From: UBA6168 sp041392505 | GTDB taxonomy: Bacteria > Bacteroidota > Bacteroidia > Chitinophagales > Saprospiraceae | NCBI GenBank assembly: GCA_041392505.1 | Contig: JAWKLX010000012.1 | Location: forward strand, 127,531 to 191,530 | Length of the DNA stretch: 64,000 nt | Direction: 5' to 3' | Part shown: one piece after another, positions 1 to 8,069 of the stretch | How the letters are laid out: every line of letters starts with the position of its first letter | Numbering within the stretch: the first letter of the stretch is position 1 | The notes under the pieces: generated by a model | What the model was told of the DNA's origin: nothing | Databases searched by the model: none | The model's input: the letters and a program-made list of their open reading frames with translations, nothing else | Made by a program: the position numbers and the translations under genes

Positions 1-2
1 TT

Positions 3-521
3 GATACACTCGATTATTCGGGTAGTGGTTGGAACGAAGGTAGTAAGGTGGTGATCGCCTGTTGTGGTAAAAAAAGGAGAGAATTGAAAACTGAACTGCC
101 CCGGGGTTTTGAGTTACCCGAAGGATTTAGCGATCCTGTTTTTGTGCAGCCCGGTATTTTGGCAATCAAGGCACCCAATTTTAAAAGCAAAGAAAACTAT
201 GGCGACCCCGCTTCCTTCTGCAAAAGCTTGGAATCAATGGCTGCCTATTTTGAGCAACACATCCCAATGATCGTCTTAACGGAAGACCCTGCCTTTTTAG
301 CCGCAACGGATAATAATTTCCTTTGGGTTACTTTCACCCGTACCAATCCGTCTCATGATATTCATGGCATCCAGCCATTTGTTGAGCACAAACATTGGGG
401 CGTGAAAGGGGCACTGGTATTTGATGCCAGGAAAAAACCTCACCATGCGCCGGAATTGGAGATTGATCAAAAAATTGCGGATAAGGTTTCGGGGATAGTA
501 GATGAGATAATGAGAAAATGA
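3..521 (+). CDS. UbiD family decarboxylase, C-terminal part (5' end outside window)
   Basis: The reading frame is open from the left edge (DTLDYSGSGWNEGSKVV...) and ends at the TGA at 519-521, so this is the last 172 residues of a larger gene; UbiD-family proteins are usually 450-600 residues. The motifs FLWVTFTRTNPSHDIHG and the stretch around KHWGVKGALVFDAR...KPHHAP are typical of the C-terminal part of UbiD decarboxylases, which use prenylated FMN to remove carboxyl groups from aromatic or unsaturated acids in ubiquinone or menaquinone synthesis or aromatic metabolism. A GTG at 48 is an internal codon, not the start. The substrate cannot be told from this fragment. Confidence 0.85.
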   Translation, partial: DTLDYSGSGWNEGSKVVIACCGKKRRELKTELPRGFELPEGFSDPVFVQPGILAIKAPNFKSKENYGDPASFCKSLESMAAYFEQHIPMIVLTEDPAFLAATDNNFLWVTFTRTNPSHDIHGIQPFVEHKHWGVKGALVFDARKKPHHAPELEIDQKIADKVSGIVDEIMRK

Positions 522-647
522 TTTTTATGAAATGCTAAAATCATATTTTCAATTCTTGTTCAAATACCTCCGTTCAATAGCCTGAGTTTTTAAACAAAGT
601 GACACAGAGGAGGCACAGAGGTTCACAATGGTTGTCTTCTAACAAAT

Positions 648-1745
648 TCAAATTCCTAATCTTTTCCGAATCCTATCCGGAATTGCATTTTTATTCACCA
701 TCAAGCCTACGGTTTTTAGCCGGAAATAATTTTCAGACATATACACATAACCTTGAAACGGGCTGATTGCACCCCATGAATTTTTAGTGTAATAATATTT
801 CGTTCCGTTCTGATCTTTGGCAACGCCAGTGATATGCATCAAATGGTCGTCTGTCGTAGTATAATCCAAAAAAGTTTTCTGGCGAAGTTCCTGTGTCACC
901 TGTTCTTCTTCACCAGGTTTTTCAAATAAAGCCTCCCGCTTAAAATCCGTTGGAAGAATGGCAACGCCATTTTTTGCAGAAAAACCTTTCTCGCTTACAT
1001 CCCCATCCCAAGCAACGGAGTACCCTTCCTTAACCGCATTTTCGGTAATCGCTAAAAGGTCATCGATCTGTACATTAAAATAGGATCCGTTTGCGTAGTT
1101 GTCCGGAATTTCCAGAATGATTTTTTGATCGAAAGGATGGTGGTTATAGGAGGTGAAACTCACATAATCATCAGGGTTGATGCCTAAATGCTCCGCAAAA
1201 GTTTTTGGCGTATAATTTTTTCCATTGTAAACAAAAGAAGCTGGAGGCGCTCCTAAATAGGCATCCATTACCGCCACAAAACCATCGCTCCATTTCTTGC
1301 TGACCTTCCCTTTATTGACCAAAGCATCCAACATTCCTTTCAGGACAGCGGCCATTTCGCTATGATCGTGTGAAGCCTCGCCATTGAGTTGACCACTGAA
1401 TACCTCTTCCGGTACCGCACCGCCTTCTTTAAAAGCGGTAATCACATCATGGGAAAGACCACCTTGGCTGAACTGAGCTTTTCCCTGTCTCAATAAATAA
1501 TTGATCGCTTTTTTCTGGTAAATAGTCCGTACAAAATACATTTCAGACAGGTCATATTCTGGCTTGCCCAACCGCATCAATTCCGATTCAAGAAAGGAAG
1601 AAGTGGCAAAACTCCAACAGGTGCCTGTATTACCTTGGCTCTTTACTGGGGAGCAATTGCAGTCATATACCATAGTGAATTCATATTGGGCAAAAAGATT
1701 TCCCAAAAAACAAATGGATAAAAAAAGGAGTAAGTATTTTTTCAT
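648..1745 (-). CDS. Secreted C1 (papain/bleomycin hydrolase-like) peptidase
   Basis: A 365-residue protein with a signal peptide (MKKYLLLFLSICFLGNLFAQ). The papain-fold catalytic set is visible: oxyanion Gln37 and nucleophile Cys43 in QGNTGTCWSFA, His301 in DDHLMHITG and Asn322 in KNSWG. The long insertion between Cys and His, and the DDHLMHITG form, resemble the aminopeptidase C/bleomycin hydrolase branch found in Bacteroidota. Exported, so probably a periplasmic or surface peptidase. The ATG at 1743-1745 sits about 35 bases from a good TAnnTTTG promoter on the same strand. It is divergent from surE and shares the intergenic promoter region with it. No T9SS tail is present. Confidence 0.88.
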   Translation of the reverse strand: MKKYLLLFLSICFLGNLFAQYEFTMVYDCNCSPVKSQGNTGTCWSFATSSFLESELMRLGKPEYDLSEMYFVRTIYQKKAINYLLRQGKAQFSQGGLSHDVITAFKEGGAVPEEVFSGQLNGEASHDHSEMAAVLKGMLDALVNKGKVSKKWSDGFVAVMDAYLGAPPASFVYNGKNYTPKTFAEHLGINPDDYVSFTSYNHHPFDQKIILEIPDNYANGSYFNVQIDDLLAITENAVKEGYSVAWDGDVSEKGFSAKNGVAILPTDFKREALFEKPGEEEQVTQELRQKTFLDYTTTDDHLMHITGVAKDQNGTKYYYTKNSWGAISPFQGYVYMSENYFRLKTVGLMVNKNAIPDRIRKRLGI

Positions 1746-1779
1746 TTTTCAGCGAATTAATATTTGATTTTCAGATGCC

Positions 1780-1811
1780 CAAAGGTAAAAAACAAAAAGA
1801 GCCTTTCACAA
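1780..1811 (-). promoter_or_regulatory. Bacteroidota-type promoter for the C1 peptidase
   Basis: Read on the minus strand: TTG at 1811-1809, a 21-base spacer and TACCTTTG at 1787-1780, matching the Bacteroidota -33/-7 pattern (TTG, TAnnTTTG). It lies 35 bases upstream of the gene's ATG. Its -33 box directly abuts the -33 box of the divergent surE promoter. Confidence 0.55.
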
Positions 1812-1842
1812 TTGCTGCCGCTCATTAACCTTCTTACATTTG
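1812..1842 (+). promoter_or_regulatory. Bacteroidota-type promoter for the surE-lpxB operon
   Basis: TTG at 1812-1814, a 20-base spacer and TACATTTG at 1835-1842, then the surE ATG at 1862, leaving a short leader of about 12-15 bases. It fits the Bacteroidota consensus closely and is back-to-back with the divergent promoter at 1780-1811. Confidence 0.6.
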
Positions 1843-1861
1843 CCACCTTGAATATCGAAAT

Positions 1862-2635
1862 ATGAAAAAAAGACCGTTGATATTAGTAACCAATGATGAT
1901 GGCATTAATGCACCAGGCATCAATGCGTTGGTTGAGGTAGCCCTTCAAATTGGCGATGTGGTAATATCCGCACCAGATAGTCCACAATCAGGACAGGGGC
2001 ATGCCATTACTTTAAGAGACCCCTTGCGGTTAAAAAAAGTAAAACTATTTGATGGGGTGGAAGCTTATGAGTGCAGCGGGACTCCAGTTGATTGCGTAAA
2101 GTTGGCTAAATCGGTAATTCTCAAAGGGCAGCAGATCGACTTGTGTGTTTCTGGGGTCAACCACGGAGCAAATCATTCCTTAAATATCCTTTATTCGGGC
2201 ACGATGTCCGCAGCTATGGAGGCATCTTTGGAAGGTATTAATTCGATAGGTTTTTCTTTGCTCGATTTTTCTTGGAAGGCTGATTTTGAACCTTGCAAAC
2301 CCTACATTAAAAAATTAATGGAGTTTGTATTAAATAATGGGATGCCCAATTGCAATTTATTAAATGTAAATATTCCGGCAGTCCCTGCTTCGGAATTAAA
2401 AGGGTTTAAAGTGTGTCGGCAAGCGGAAGCAAGATGGGTGGAAGAATATGTGGAAGGCACCGATCCGTATGGTCAAAAATATTATTGGCTGACTGGGAAA
2501 TTTGTCAATGGGGACATCAACGATGACACAGATGTGCATGCTTTGGAAAATAATTATATATCCATTGTACCATCTGGCCATGATCTTACAAAATACATCG
2601 CTATGCCAGATTTTAAGCCATTGGAAAATCCTTAA
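1862..2635 (+). CDS. surE: 5'/3'-nucleotidase SurE
   Basis: A 257-residue protein that begins with the SurE metal-binding signature (LVTNDDGINAPG, Asp12-Asp13) and carries the family motif SGVNHGANHS...YSGTMSAAMEA. SurE removes phosphate from nucleoside 5'- and 3'-monophosphates in the cytoplasm and needs a divalent metal. Length is normal for the family (about 250). It is the first gene of a likely three-gene transcription unit with a small membrane protein and lpxB, with a strong promoter just upstream. Confidence 0.95.
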   Translation: MKKRPLILVTNDDGINAPGINALVEVALQIGDVVISAPDSPQSGQGHAITLRDPLRLKKVKLFDGVEAYECSGTPVDCVKLAKSVILKGQQIDLCVSGVNHGANHSLNILYSGTMSAAMEASLEGINSIGFSLLDFSWKADFEPCKPYIKKLMEFVLNNGMPNCNLLNVNIPAVPASELKGFKVCRQAEARWVEEYVEGTDPYGQKYYWLTGKFVNGDINDDTDVHALENNYISIVPSGHDLTKYIAMPDFKPLENP

Positions 2636-2703
2636 AAAAAAGGATTTAAATTCGAATTTAATCCTCTGAATATAATTAGGCAATTCTAAATAATTTTTTA
2701 ACC

Positions 2704-3003
2704 ATGTTAGAAAAAAATTCACTCCCGATTGGAATAATGGTTGGCATCTTGCTCCCTATTATTGGCTATATTCTTTTATATGGAATATATGAAGGATTGG
2801 AAATAGTTGGGTGGGTAAGCGAGGGTGGGTTTCGGCCAAAATTTCGGGAGCGGACAATTGGCATCATTGCATTGGCCTTAAATGCAATTGCATTAAATTA
2901 TTATCAAAAAAGATATTATTTCAATTCAGTTCGGGGCGTGGTCGTAACCACCGCTATTTGGGTAGGCGTTTGGCTTTATTTATATGGGGAATATGTTTTG
3001 TAG
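2704..3003 (+). CDS. Small membrane protein between surE and lpxB
   Basis: A 99-residue protein with three predicted hydrophobic segments (about residues 7-28, 52-64 and 78-96) separated by short charged loops (SEGGFRPKFRERT; YYQKRYYFNS). I do not recognise a named family. It is 68 bases after surE and 15 bases before lpxB on the same strand, so it is almost certainly co-transcribed with lpxB. The position suggests a role linked to the membrane or lipid A, but that is inference from context only. The frame is consistent and the overlapping ORF at 2811-3044 is a shadow. Confidence 0.75.
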   Translation: MLEKNSLPIGIMVGILLPIIGYILLYGIYEGLEIVGWVSEGGFRPKFRERTIGIIALALNAIALNYYQKRYYFNSVRGVVVTTAIWVGVWLYLYGEYVL

Positions 3004-3018
3004 AAATAGCAATAGCCA

Positions 3019-4143
3019 ATGAAATATTTTATCCTATCTGGTGAGGCATCTGGAGACCTTCATGGTTCGAACCTTGTAATAGCTTTAAAAAAGGAAGACC
3101 CCAATGCAGCGTTTAAATCATGGGGCGGCGATCTTATAGAAAAGGCCGGTGCAACAGTTTTAAAACATTATAGAGACCTCGCATTTATGGGCTTTTTAGA
3201 AGTGGTTAAAAACCTGCCCACTATTTTGCAAAACTTCAAAACCTGCAAAAAAGACATTTTATCTTTTCAACCCGACGTGCTCATCCTTATCGATTATCCT
3301 GGATTTAATTTACGAATGGCTAAATGGGCGCACAAAAACAACATCAGGGTATTCTATTATATTTCTCCACAACTTTGGGCTTGGAATACTGGACGGGCTG
3401 AATTAATTAAACGGTACGTGGAACGCATGTATGTGATTTTACCGTTTGAAAAAGATTTTTATCATAAATTTAATATTGACGTAGATTATGCTGGCCATCC
3501 ATTAGTGGATGTAATTAATAATTATAAACCAACCATTAATTTCTATGAGAAAAATAATTTAAATAAAAATAAACCAATTGTTGCAATGCTCCCCGGTAGC
3601 CGAAAACAAGAGATTAAAAGAATGTTGGGGATTATGCTTTCCGCAATAAAACATTTTCCAGAACACCAATTTATTATTGCCGGCGCCCCTTCCATTGAGC
3701 GGTCATTTTACCAAGAATTTTTAAATAAAAACCAATCAATTTATTTTATCGAAAACCAAACTTACGATTTATTATCGCATGCAGATGCTGCACTGGTTAC
3801 ATCGGGAACGGCGACATTGGAAACAGCTTTATTTAATACCCCACAGGTTGTTTGTTATAGTGGCAATTGGTTTTCTTATCAATTGGCGAAAAGGCTGGTA
3901 AATAAAGACTTAAAATTTATTTCATTGGCCAACTTAATTGCTGACCAACAAGTAGTAAAAGAATTAATCCAAGAAAATTTAACAGAAATTAAATTAGTTG
4001 AAGAGCTTAATTATTGCCTCTCCGAAAATGGTCGGTCGAATATTTTGAAAGGCTATAAAATAATTAAACAGAAATTAAACCTCGGCGGAGCATCAGAAAG
4101 TATTGCAAAATTAATGGTTGATAGATTAAGAACCCTTTTATAG
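3019..4143 (+). CDS. lpxB: Lipid-A-disaccharide synthase LpxB
   Basis: A 374-residue GT19-family glycosyltransferase. It joins UDP-2,3-diacylglucosamine to lipid X to make the lipid A disaccharide on the inner face of the cytoplasmic membrane. Diagnostic segments are LSGEASGDLHGSNLV at the N-terminus, FYYISPQLWAW in the middle, MLPGSRKQEIKRML (about residue 190) and the nucleotide-binding ALVTSGTATLETAL (about residue 256). Full length for the family. It is the last gene of the surE unit and its 3' end overlaps the convergent flavin-reductase gene by 6 bases. Confidence 0.95.
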   Translation: MKYFILSGEASGDLHGSNLVIALKKEDPNAAFKSWGGDLIEKAGATVLKHYRDLAFMGFLEVVKNLPTILQNFKTCKKDILSFQPDVLILIDYPGFNLRMAKWAHKNNIRVFYYISPQLWAWNTGRAELIKRYVERMYVILPFEKDFYHKFNIDVDYAGHPLVDVINNYKPTINFYEKNNLNKNKPIVAMLPGSRKQEIKRMLGIMLSAIKHFPEHQFIIAGAPSIERSFYQEFLNKNQSIYFIENQTYDLLSHADAALVTSGTATLETALFNTPQVVCYSGNWFSYQLAKRLVNKDLKFISLANLIADQQVVKELIQENLTEIKLVEELNYCLSENGRSNILKGYKIIKQKLNLGGASESIAKLMVDRLRTLL

Positions 4144-5037
4144 TTGCTGGTCGAATAATAGTAAAGTTTTCAACGCTCCCATTGTATCCCCTTCTTCCAA
4201 TTGTTTTTTTGCCAAAGAATGCAATGCTATTTCAAATTCTTTTTTGTCGGCTTTATTATTATCTAATATAGCCGCAACCTCCTCGTTTTTTCCATAAAAG
4301 TATTTCCTCCTCCGCTGGCAAATTTTCTACATTACCTAACCGTCCCAAATTATTGCCAGTCAATATTTCGCTATTTTTATCGACCATGGTAATTGATCGA
4401 TTCCGATACCTTTGGTTGTCAATGGTTTTGGAATTTCAAAGAGAGAGTCTCCAGATGCACGGGTGTACCAGCTTTCCCCCATCCGCCCGACCAAGTCGAG
4501 CTTGGTTGTGTCGAGGTTATTATTTTCATCCAAATATTCTTCCCTGATGTGTACATAAATCACCCTTGCAATAATCAAATTACCTGCCCCACCTTCGGTT
4601 CCGGTTTCTATCACCTGATCCACCAAGCATTCAAAAGCTACCGGGGCCTCCCCTACCCTTGGCGGACGAATTTTTTCAGAGGCAACCTCAGTCAGTCCCG
4701 CTTTCGTAAATTCATTGATCCCTTTTTCATACTCGGTACTTGCCAACGACATCTGCTCAACGATTGGGTAATTGACGATATTTATCACCACCTCTGGCAC
4801 CTCCCTAACATTCTCCAAAGTATGCTTAGTCGTATTATCCCTAACTCGTCGGGCCGGGGAAAAAATCATGATCGGTGGGTTCGATCCAAAGCAATTGAAA
4901 AAACTAAATGGGCTGAGGTTGACATTTCCAGCTCGATCAACAGTGCTGGCAAACGCAATTGGACGAGGCGCAACTGCTGCCAACATGTATGCGTGCAGAC
5001 GGGCAGTTGAAATGGAATTGGCGTCGAAGGAAAGCAT
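4138..5037 (-). CDS. Flavin reductase-like FMN-binding split-barrel protein, frame broken twice near the C-terminus
   Basis: The N-terminal 220 residues (APRPIAFASTVDRAGNVNLSPFSFFNCF; GNLIIARVIYVHI; KPLTTKGIGIDQLP) are typical of the DIM6/NTAB flavin reductase-like family that binds FMN. The frame stops at 4360, but the expected tail continues in the next frame (NSEILTGNNLGRLGNVENLP) and then in the third frame (NEEVAAILDNNKADKKEF to FDQQL), ending at the TAA at 4140-4138. The breaks lie near the T-runs at 4374-4378 and 4286-4291. The reconstructed length of about 299 residues fits the family. It lies downstream of the homogentisate genes on the same strand, so a role in aromatic degradation is possible but not shown. 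Confidence 0.75.
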
Positions 5038-5102
5038 CCGATTTGATTATTATTTAAAAATTGACGAGAAAACAAATTGAGAATTCAGAAAATTCACAAT
5101 TT

Positions 5103-5281
5103 AATCTCTGCAACTAAGTACAGGACAAAAATGAAAAATCTTAATCTGTCCAAGCGGGTTCACCCCCTTCCCCCTCAAGGGGGGACTTTCGCAGCGACGA
5201 TGTCCCCCCTTGAGGGGGGGAAGAATTCCCGCACAAACAAATAATTGAAAATAAGTTTTGTCCTGTACTCAATCTCTGCAA
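5103..5281. mobile_element. MITE-like inverted-repeat element flanked by an 11-bp direct repeat
   Basis: A 153-bp block (5117-5269) is bounded by perfect 14-bp inverted ends (AGTACAGGACAAAA and its complement). Inside is a second perfect 17-bp inverted pair, CCCCCTCAAGGGGGGAC at 5170-5186 and its complement at 5202-5218. The block is flanked by identical 11-bp direct repeats AATCTCTGCAA (5103-5113 and 5271-5281), as expected for a target-site duplication. It has no coding capacity and lies immediately after the fumarylacetoacetase stop codon. Non-autonomous element is inference; a transcriptional hairpin element is the alternative. Confidence 0.6.
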
Positions 5282-6526
5282 TTAAAGCGCCGGAAGAATC
5301 TTGGAACGGACTTCACCAAACCCGACCCTTATGCCATCTTTTTCGGCAAATCCACGCATCGTTACGGTGTCATTGTCTTTAAGAAAAACACGGGTCGAAC
5401 CGTCGTTTAAATTCAGGGGTTTAGTGCCCGCCCAAGCTATTTCCAACATCGACCCAAAAGCAGATTCGTCCGGCCCACTGATGGTGCCAGAAGCCATCAA
5501 ATCACCGACATTGAGGTTGCAGCCATTTACCGTATGATGGGCCAATTGCTGCACCATGTTCCAGTACATGTATTTATAATTGGAGCGGCTGACGATGGAT
5601 TCGGCTGCGCCTTCCGGCTGAATGGCTACCTCCAAATTAATATCCAGGTTTTGATTTCCTTCGTATTCAAGATAGGGCAAAACAGGCGGGTCCTGGTCAT
5701 AGCCTTTCACCCTAAATGGGTCGAGCGCTTCCAAGGTAACGACCCAAGGTGAAACCGAAGAGGCAAAACTTTTTCCCAAAAATGGTCCGAGCGGGACATA
5801 TTCCCATTTCTGAATATCCCGGGCCGACCAGTCGTTGAAAATGACAAATCCAAAAATATGGTCTTCTGCTTCTGCGGTCGAAACCTGTTGCCCCAATGCA
5901 GTAGATTTGCCAACAATGAACCCCATTTCCAATTCAAAATCCAAGCTTCCAGAAGCCTGATAAACAGGCGTTTGGCTGTCTTTTGGTAAAACTTGACCTT
6001 TGGGTCGGTGAATATTTGTCCCACTGACAATGATGGATGACGCACGGCCATGGTAGCCTACCGGCAAGTGCTTCCAATTCGGCATTAGCGCATTGGCGGG
6101 GTCACGAAACATTATCCCAACATTTGTAGCATGCTCGATACTTGAATAAAAATCGGTGTAATCCCCCACTTTCACCGGAAGGTGCAGGGTTGCCTCTGAT
6201 TGTTTTTCCAGAACACCATCAATAATTTGCAAAGCAGAATTCCCCTCCAACAACAACTCCTGGGCTTTTAGCCTTACCGCATTGGTGACGGGTTTTCCTA
6301 GTGCAATAAAATCATTTAAATAGTTGCTATCAAAAACTTCCTTTGGTGCTCCGATTTCAGCAAAATGACCTAATTCCGCAACGGCCAAAAGGTCAAGGAT
6401 TTGGTCACCGATGGCTACTCCTACCCTTGCTTTTTTATGTTCTGTTGAGAAAATACCGAATGGTAAATTGTGGATGGAAAAATCTGAATCAGCGGGTACT
6501 TTAACCCATGTATTTAGGTTTGACAT
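5282..6526 (-). CDS. fahA: Fumarylacetoacetase
   Basis: A 414-residue protein, full length. It hydrolyses fumarylacetoacetate to fumarate and acetoacetate, the last step of tyrosine catabolism via homogentisate. The metal- and substrate-binding residues known from the mammalian enzyme are present with nearly the same numbering: Asp125 in YTDFYSS, catalytic His132 in EHATNVGIMFRDP, Glu198 and Glu200 in SLDFELEMGF, Asp232 in NDWSARDIQ, and Lys252 in PFLGKSFASS. It follows homogentisate dioxygenase on the same strand, 244 bases apart, with an inverted repeat between them. Confidence 0.95.
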   Translation of the reverse strand: MSNLNTWVKVPADSDFSIHNLPFGIFSTEHKKARVGVAIGDQILDLLAVAELGHFAEIGAPKEVFDSNYLNDFIALGKPVTNAVRLKAQELLLEGNSALQIIDGVLEKQSEATLHLPVKVGDYTDFYSSIEHATNVGIMFRDPANALMPNWKHLPVGYHGRASSIIVSGTNIHRPKGQVLPKDSQTPVYQASGSLDFELEMGFIVGKSTALGQQVSTAEAEDHIFGFVIFNDWSARDIQKWEYVPLGPFLGKSFASSVSPWVVTLEALDPFRVKGYDQDPPVLPYLEYEGNQNLDINLEVAIQPEGAAESIVSRSNYKYMYWNMVQQLAHHTVNGCNLNVGDLMASGTISGPDESAFGSMLEIAWAGTKPLNLNDGSTRVFLKDNDTVTMRGFAEKDGIRVGFGEVRSKILPAL

Positions 6527-6600
6527 TTAGTTGTTGTTGTTTAAATAAAAATTGACTTAGAAGTGATTTAAACTTTTTCCATTGAGGAAGATTTGGCTCA

Positions 6601-6688
6601 AAAACGTGTCGGACACTTTCTTCTGCAATAGATTACGTTGCTTAATTTCCTCTAAGGAGGCTATTTAACGAAGTGTCCGACACGTTTT
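6601..6688. repeat. 18-bp perfect inverted repeat between the homogentisate and fumarylacetoacetase genes
   Basis: AAAACGTGTCGGACACTT at 6601-6618 and its exact complement at 6671-6688 are separated by 52 bases. Each arm contains GTGTC-N-GACAC, so each is itself a small dyad. The structure could be two copies of a regulator-binding site in opposite orientation, an RNA hairpin between the two cistrons, or a REP-like repeat. No T-run makes it a clear terminator. Confidence 0.6.
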
Positions 6689-6770
6689 CCCTTCAAAAGA
6701 TAAAATTTAAATCGCTTCTTGTTTTAATAAGGAGTAAAGAATAGCGAACAAGGAATCCTCTTTCCGGGAA

Positions 6771-7958
6771 TCAATGGCCATTTGCACTAACCGGATCAGC
6801 GTTTTCCAACCACGACTTGTAGTATTTTCCATCATCCAGTTTTAAGGCATTTTCAGTTATCTGCAACGGCTTGAAAGTATCGATCATCACGGCCAATTCC
6901 TCGGTCACTTTTTGGCCAATACTCCTTTCATAAGCCCCCGGATGCGGCCCGTGCGGAATGCCTGCGGGGTGCAGAGAAATGTAGCCGGGGCCAATATTAT
7001 TTCGGCTCATAAAATCGCCGTCGACATAGTAGAGCATTTCATCTGAATCGATATTAGAATGGTTGTAAGGCGCTGGAATGGCCTTTGGATGGTAGTCAAA
7101 TAACCGAGGGCAAAATGAGCAAATGACAAAAGCCTTAGTCTCGAAAGTCTGATGGACGGGTGGCGGTTGGTGCACTCTACCCGTTATCGGTTCAAAATTA
7201 TGAATAGAAAAACCATAAGGATAATTATACCCGTCCCAACCGACTACATCAAACGGATGCGACTCATAAACCAATTCATGCAGCATCCCTTCCTTTTTGA
7301 TTTTGATGTGAAATTCCCCTTTCTCGTCATAAGTTTCCAAATCAGTGGGCAACTTGTAGTCCCGCTCACAAAATGGGGAATGTTCGAGTAACTGCCCAAA
7401 CCAGTTTCGGTACCTTTTAGGAGTGTAAATTGGATGAAACGACTCCGCATACAATAGGCGATTGTCCGTGGTATTGAATTCAATTTGATAAATCATGCCC
7501 CGTGGGATGATGAGGTAATCACCATATTCAAATTCAATATTTCCGAGGAAGGTCCGTAATGTTCCCGTACCTCTGTGGACAAAAAGCATTTCGTCCGCAT
7601 CGGCATTTTTATAAAAATAACTGGTCAAGGATTGTCTGGGCGCTGCCACTCCGATATGAATGTCGTTGTTGACCAAAAGTGGTTCACGGCTGTCCAAAAA
7701 ATCATCTTTGGCAGGCGCATTAAAACCAATTAGTTTTCGGGAATGGATGTTTTTAGCAACCGCAATTTTGGGTGAAACATCAATCGATTCTTTCACCTCT
7801 CTGACCATGGTTGGTCGATGATGATGATACAGCAACGACGACATGCCATCGAAGCCGATCGTTCCGAATAGTTGCTCATAATACAATCCTCCGTTTGGCT
7901 TTTCAAAAATGGTATGACGTTTTGGTGGGATTTTTCCGAGTTTATGATAGATTGGCAT
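6771..7958 (-). CDS. hmgA: Homogentisate 1,2-dioxygenase
   Basis: A 395-residue cupin-type Fe(II) dioxygenase that opens the ring of homogentisate to maleylacetoacetate. The N-terminus (LGKIPPKRHTIFEK; GFDGMSSLLYHHHRPT) and the C-terminal iron site are recognisable: His300 and the acidic pair Asp306/Glu307 in PYNHSNIDSDEMLYY, and His330/His336 in LHPAGIPHGPHPG. It is slightly shorter than the mammalian enzyme, as usual for the Bacteroidota form. With fumarylacetoacetase it gives two steps of tyrosine breakdown. The maleylacetoacetate isomerase and 4-hydroxyphenylpyruvate dioxygenase genes are not in this window. A TAGCTTTG box on the minus strand at 8002-7995 is a weak promoter candidate. Confidence 0.95.
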   Translation of the reverse strand: MPIYHKLGKIPPKRHTIFEKPNGGLYYEQLFGTIGFDGMSSLLYHHHRPTMVREVKESIDVSPKIAVAKNIHSRKLIGFNAPAKDDFLDSREPLLVNNDIHIGVAAPRQSLTSYFYKNADADEMLFVHRGTGTLRTFLGNIEFEYGDYLIIPRGMIYQIEFNTTDNRLLYAESFHPIYTPKRYRNWFGQLLEHSPFCERDYKLPTDLETYDEKGEFHIKIKKEGMLHELVYESHPFDVVGWDGYNYPYGFSIHNFEPITGRVHQPPPVHQTFETKAFVICSFCPRLFDYHPKAIPAPYNHSNIDSDEMLYYVDGDFMSRNNIGPGYISLHPAGIPHGPHPGAYERSIGQKVTEELAVMIDTFKPLQITENALKLDDGKYYKSWLENADPVSANGH

Positions 7959-8069
7959 GGTTAGGATCTTTTTTAAACTTCAATTTTCAAATGGCAAAGC
8001 TAATAAAGTAAGGGGCGATTTAGGGCAGTTTTAGATAATAGATTTATTGTCATGCTGGAGAATATGGCT

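Noticed and set aside
522..647. The purine-rich words GTGACACAGAGG/GGCACAGAGG as a repeat element
   Set aside because: Only two short imperfect copies side by side; not enough to call a repeat.
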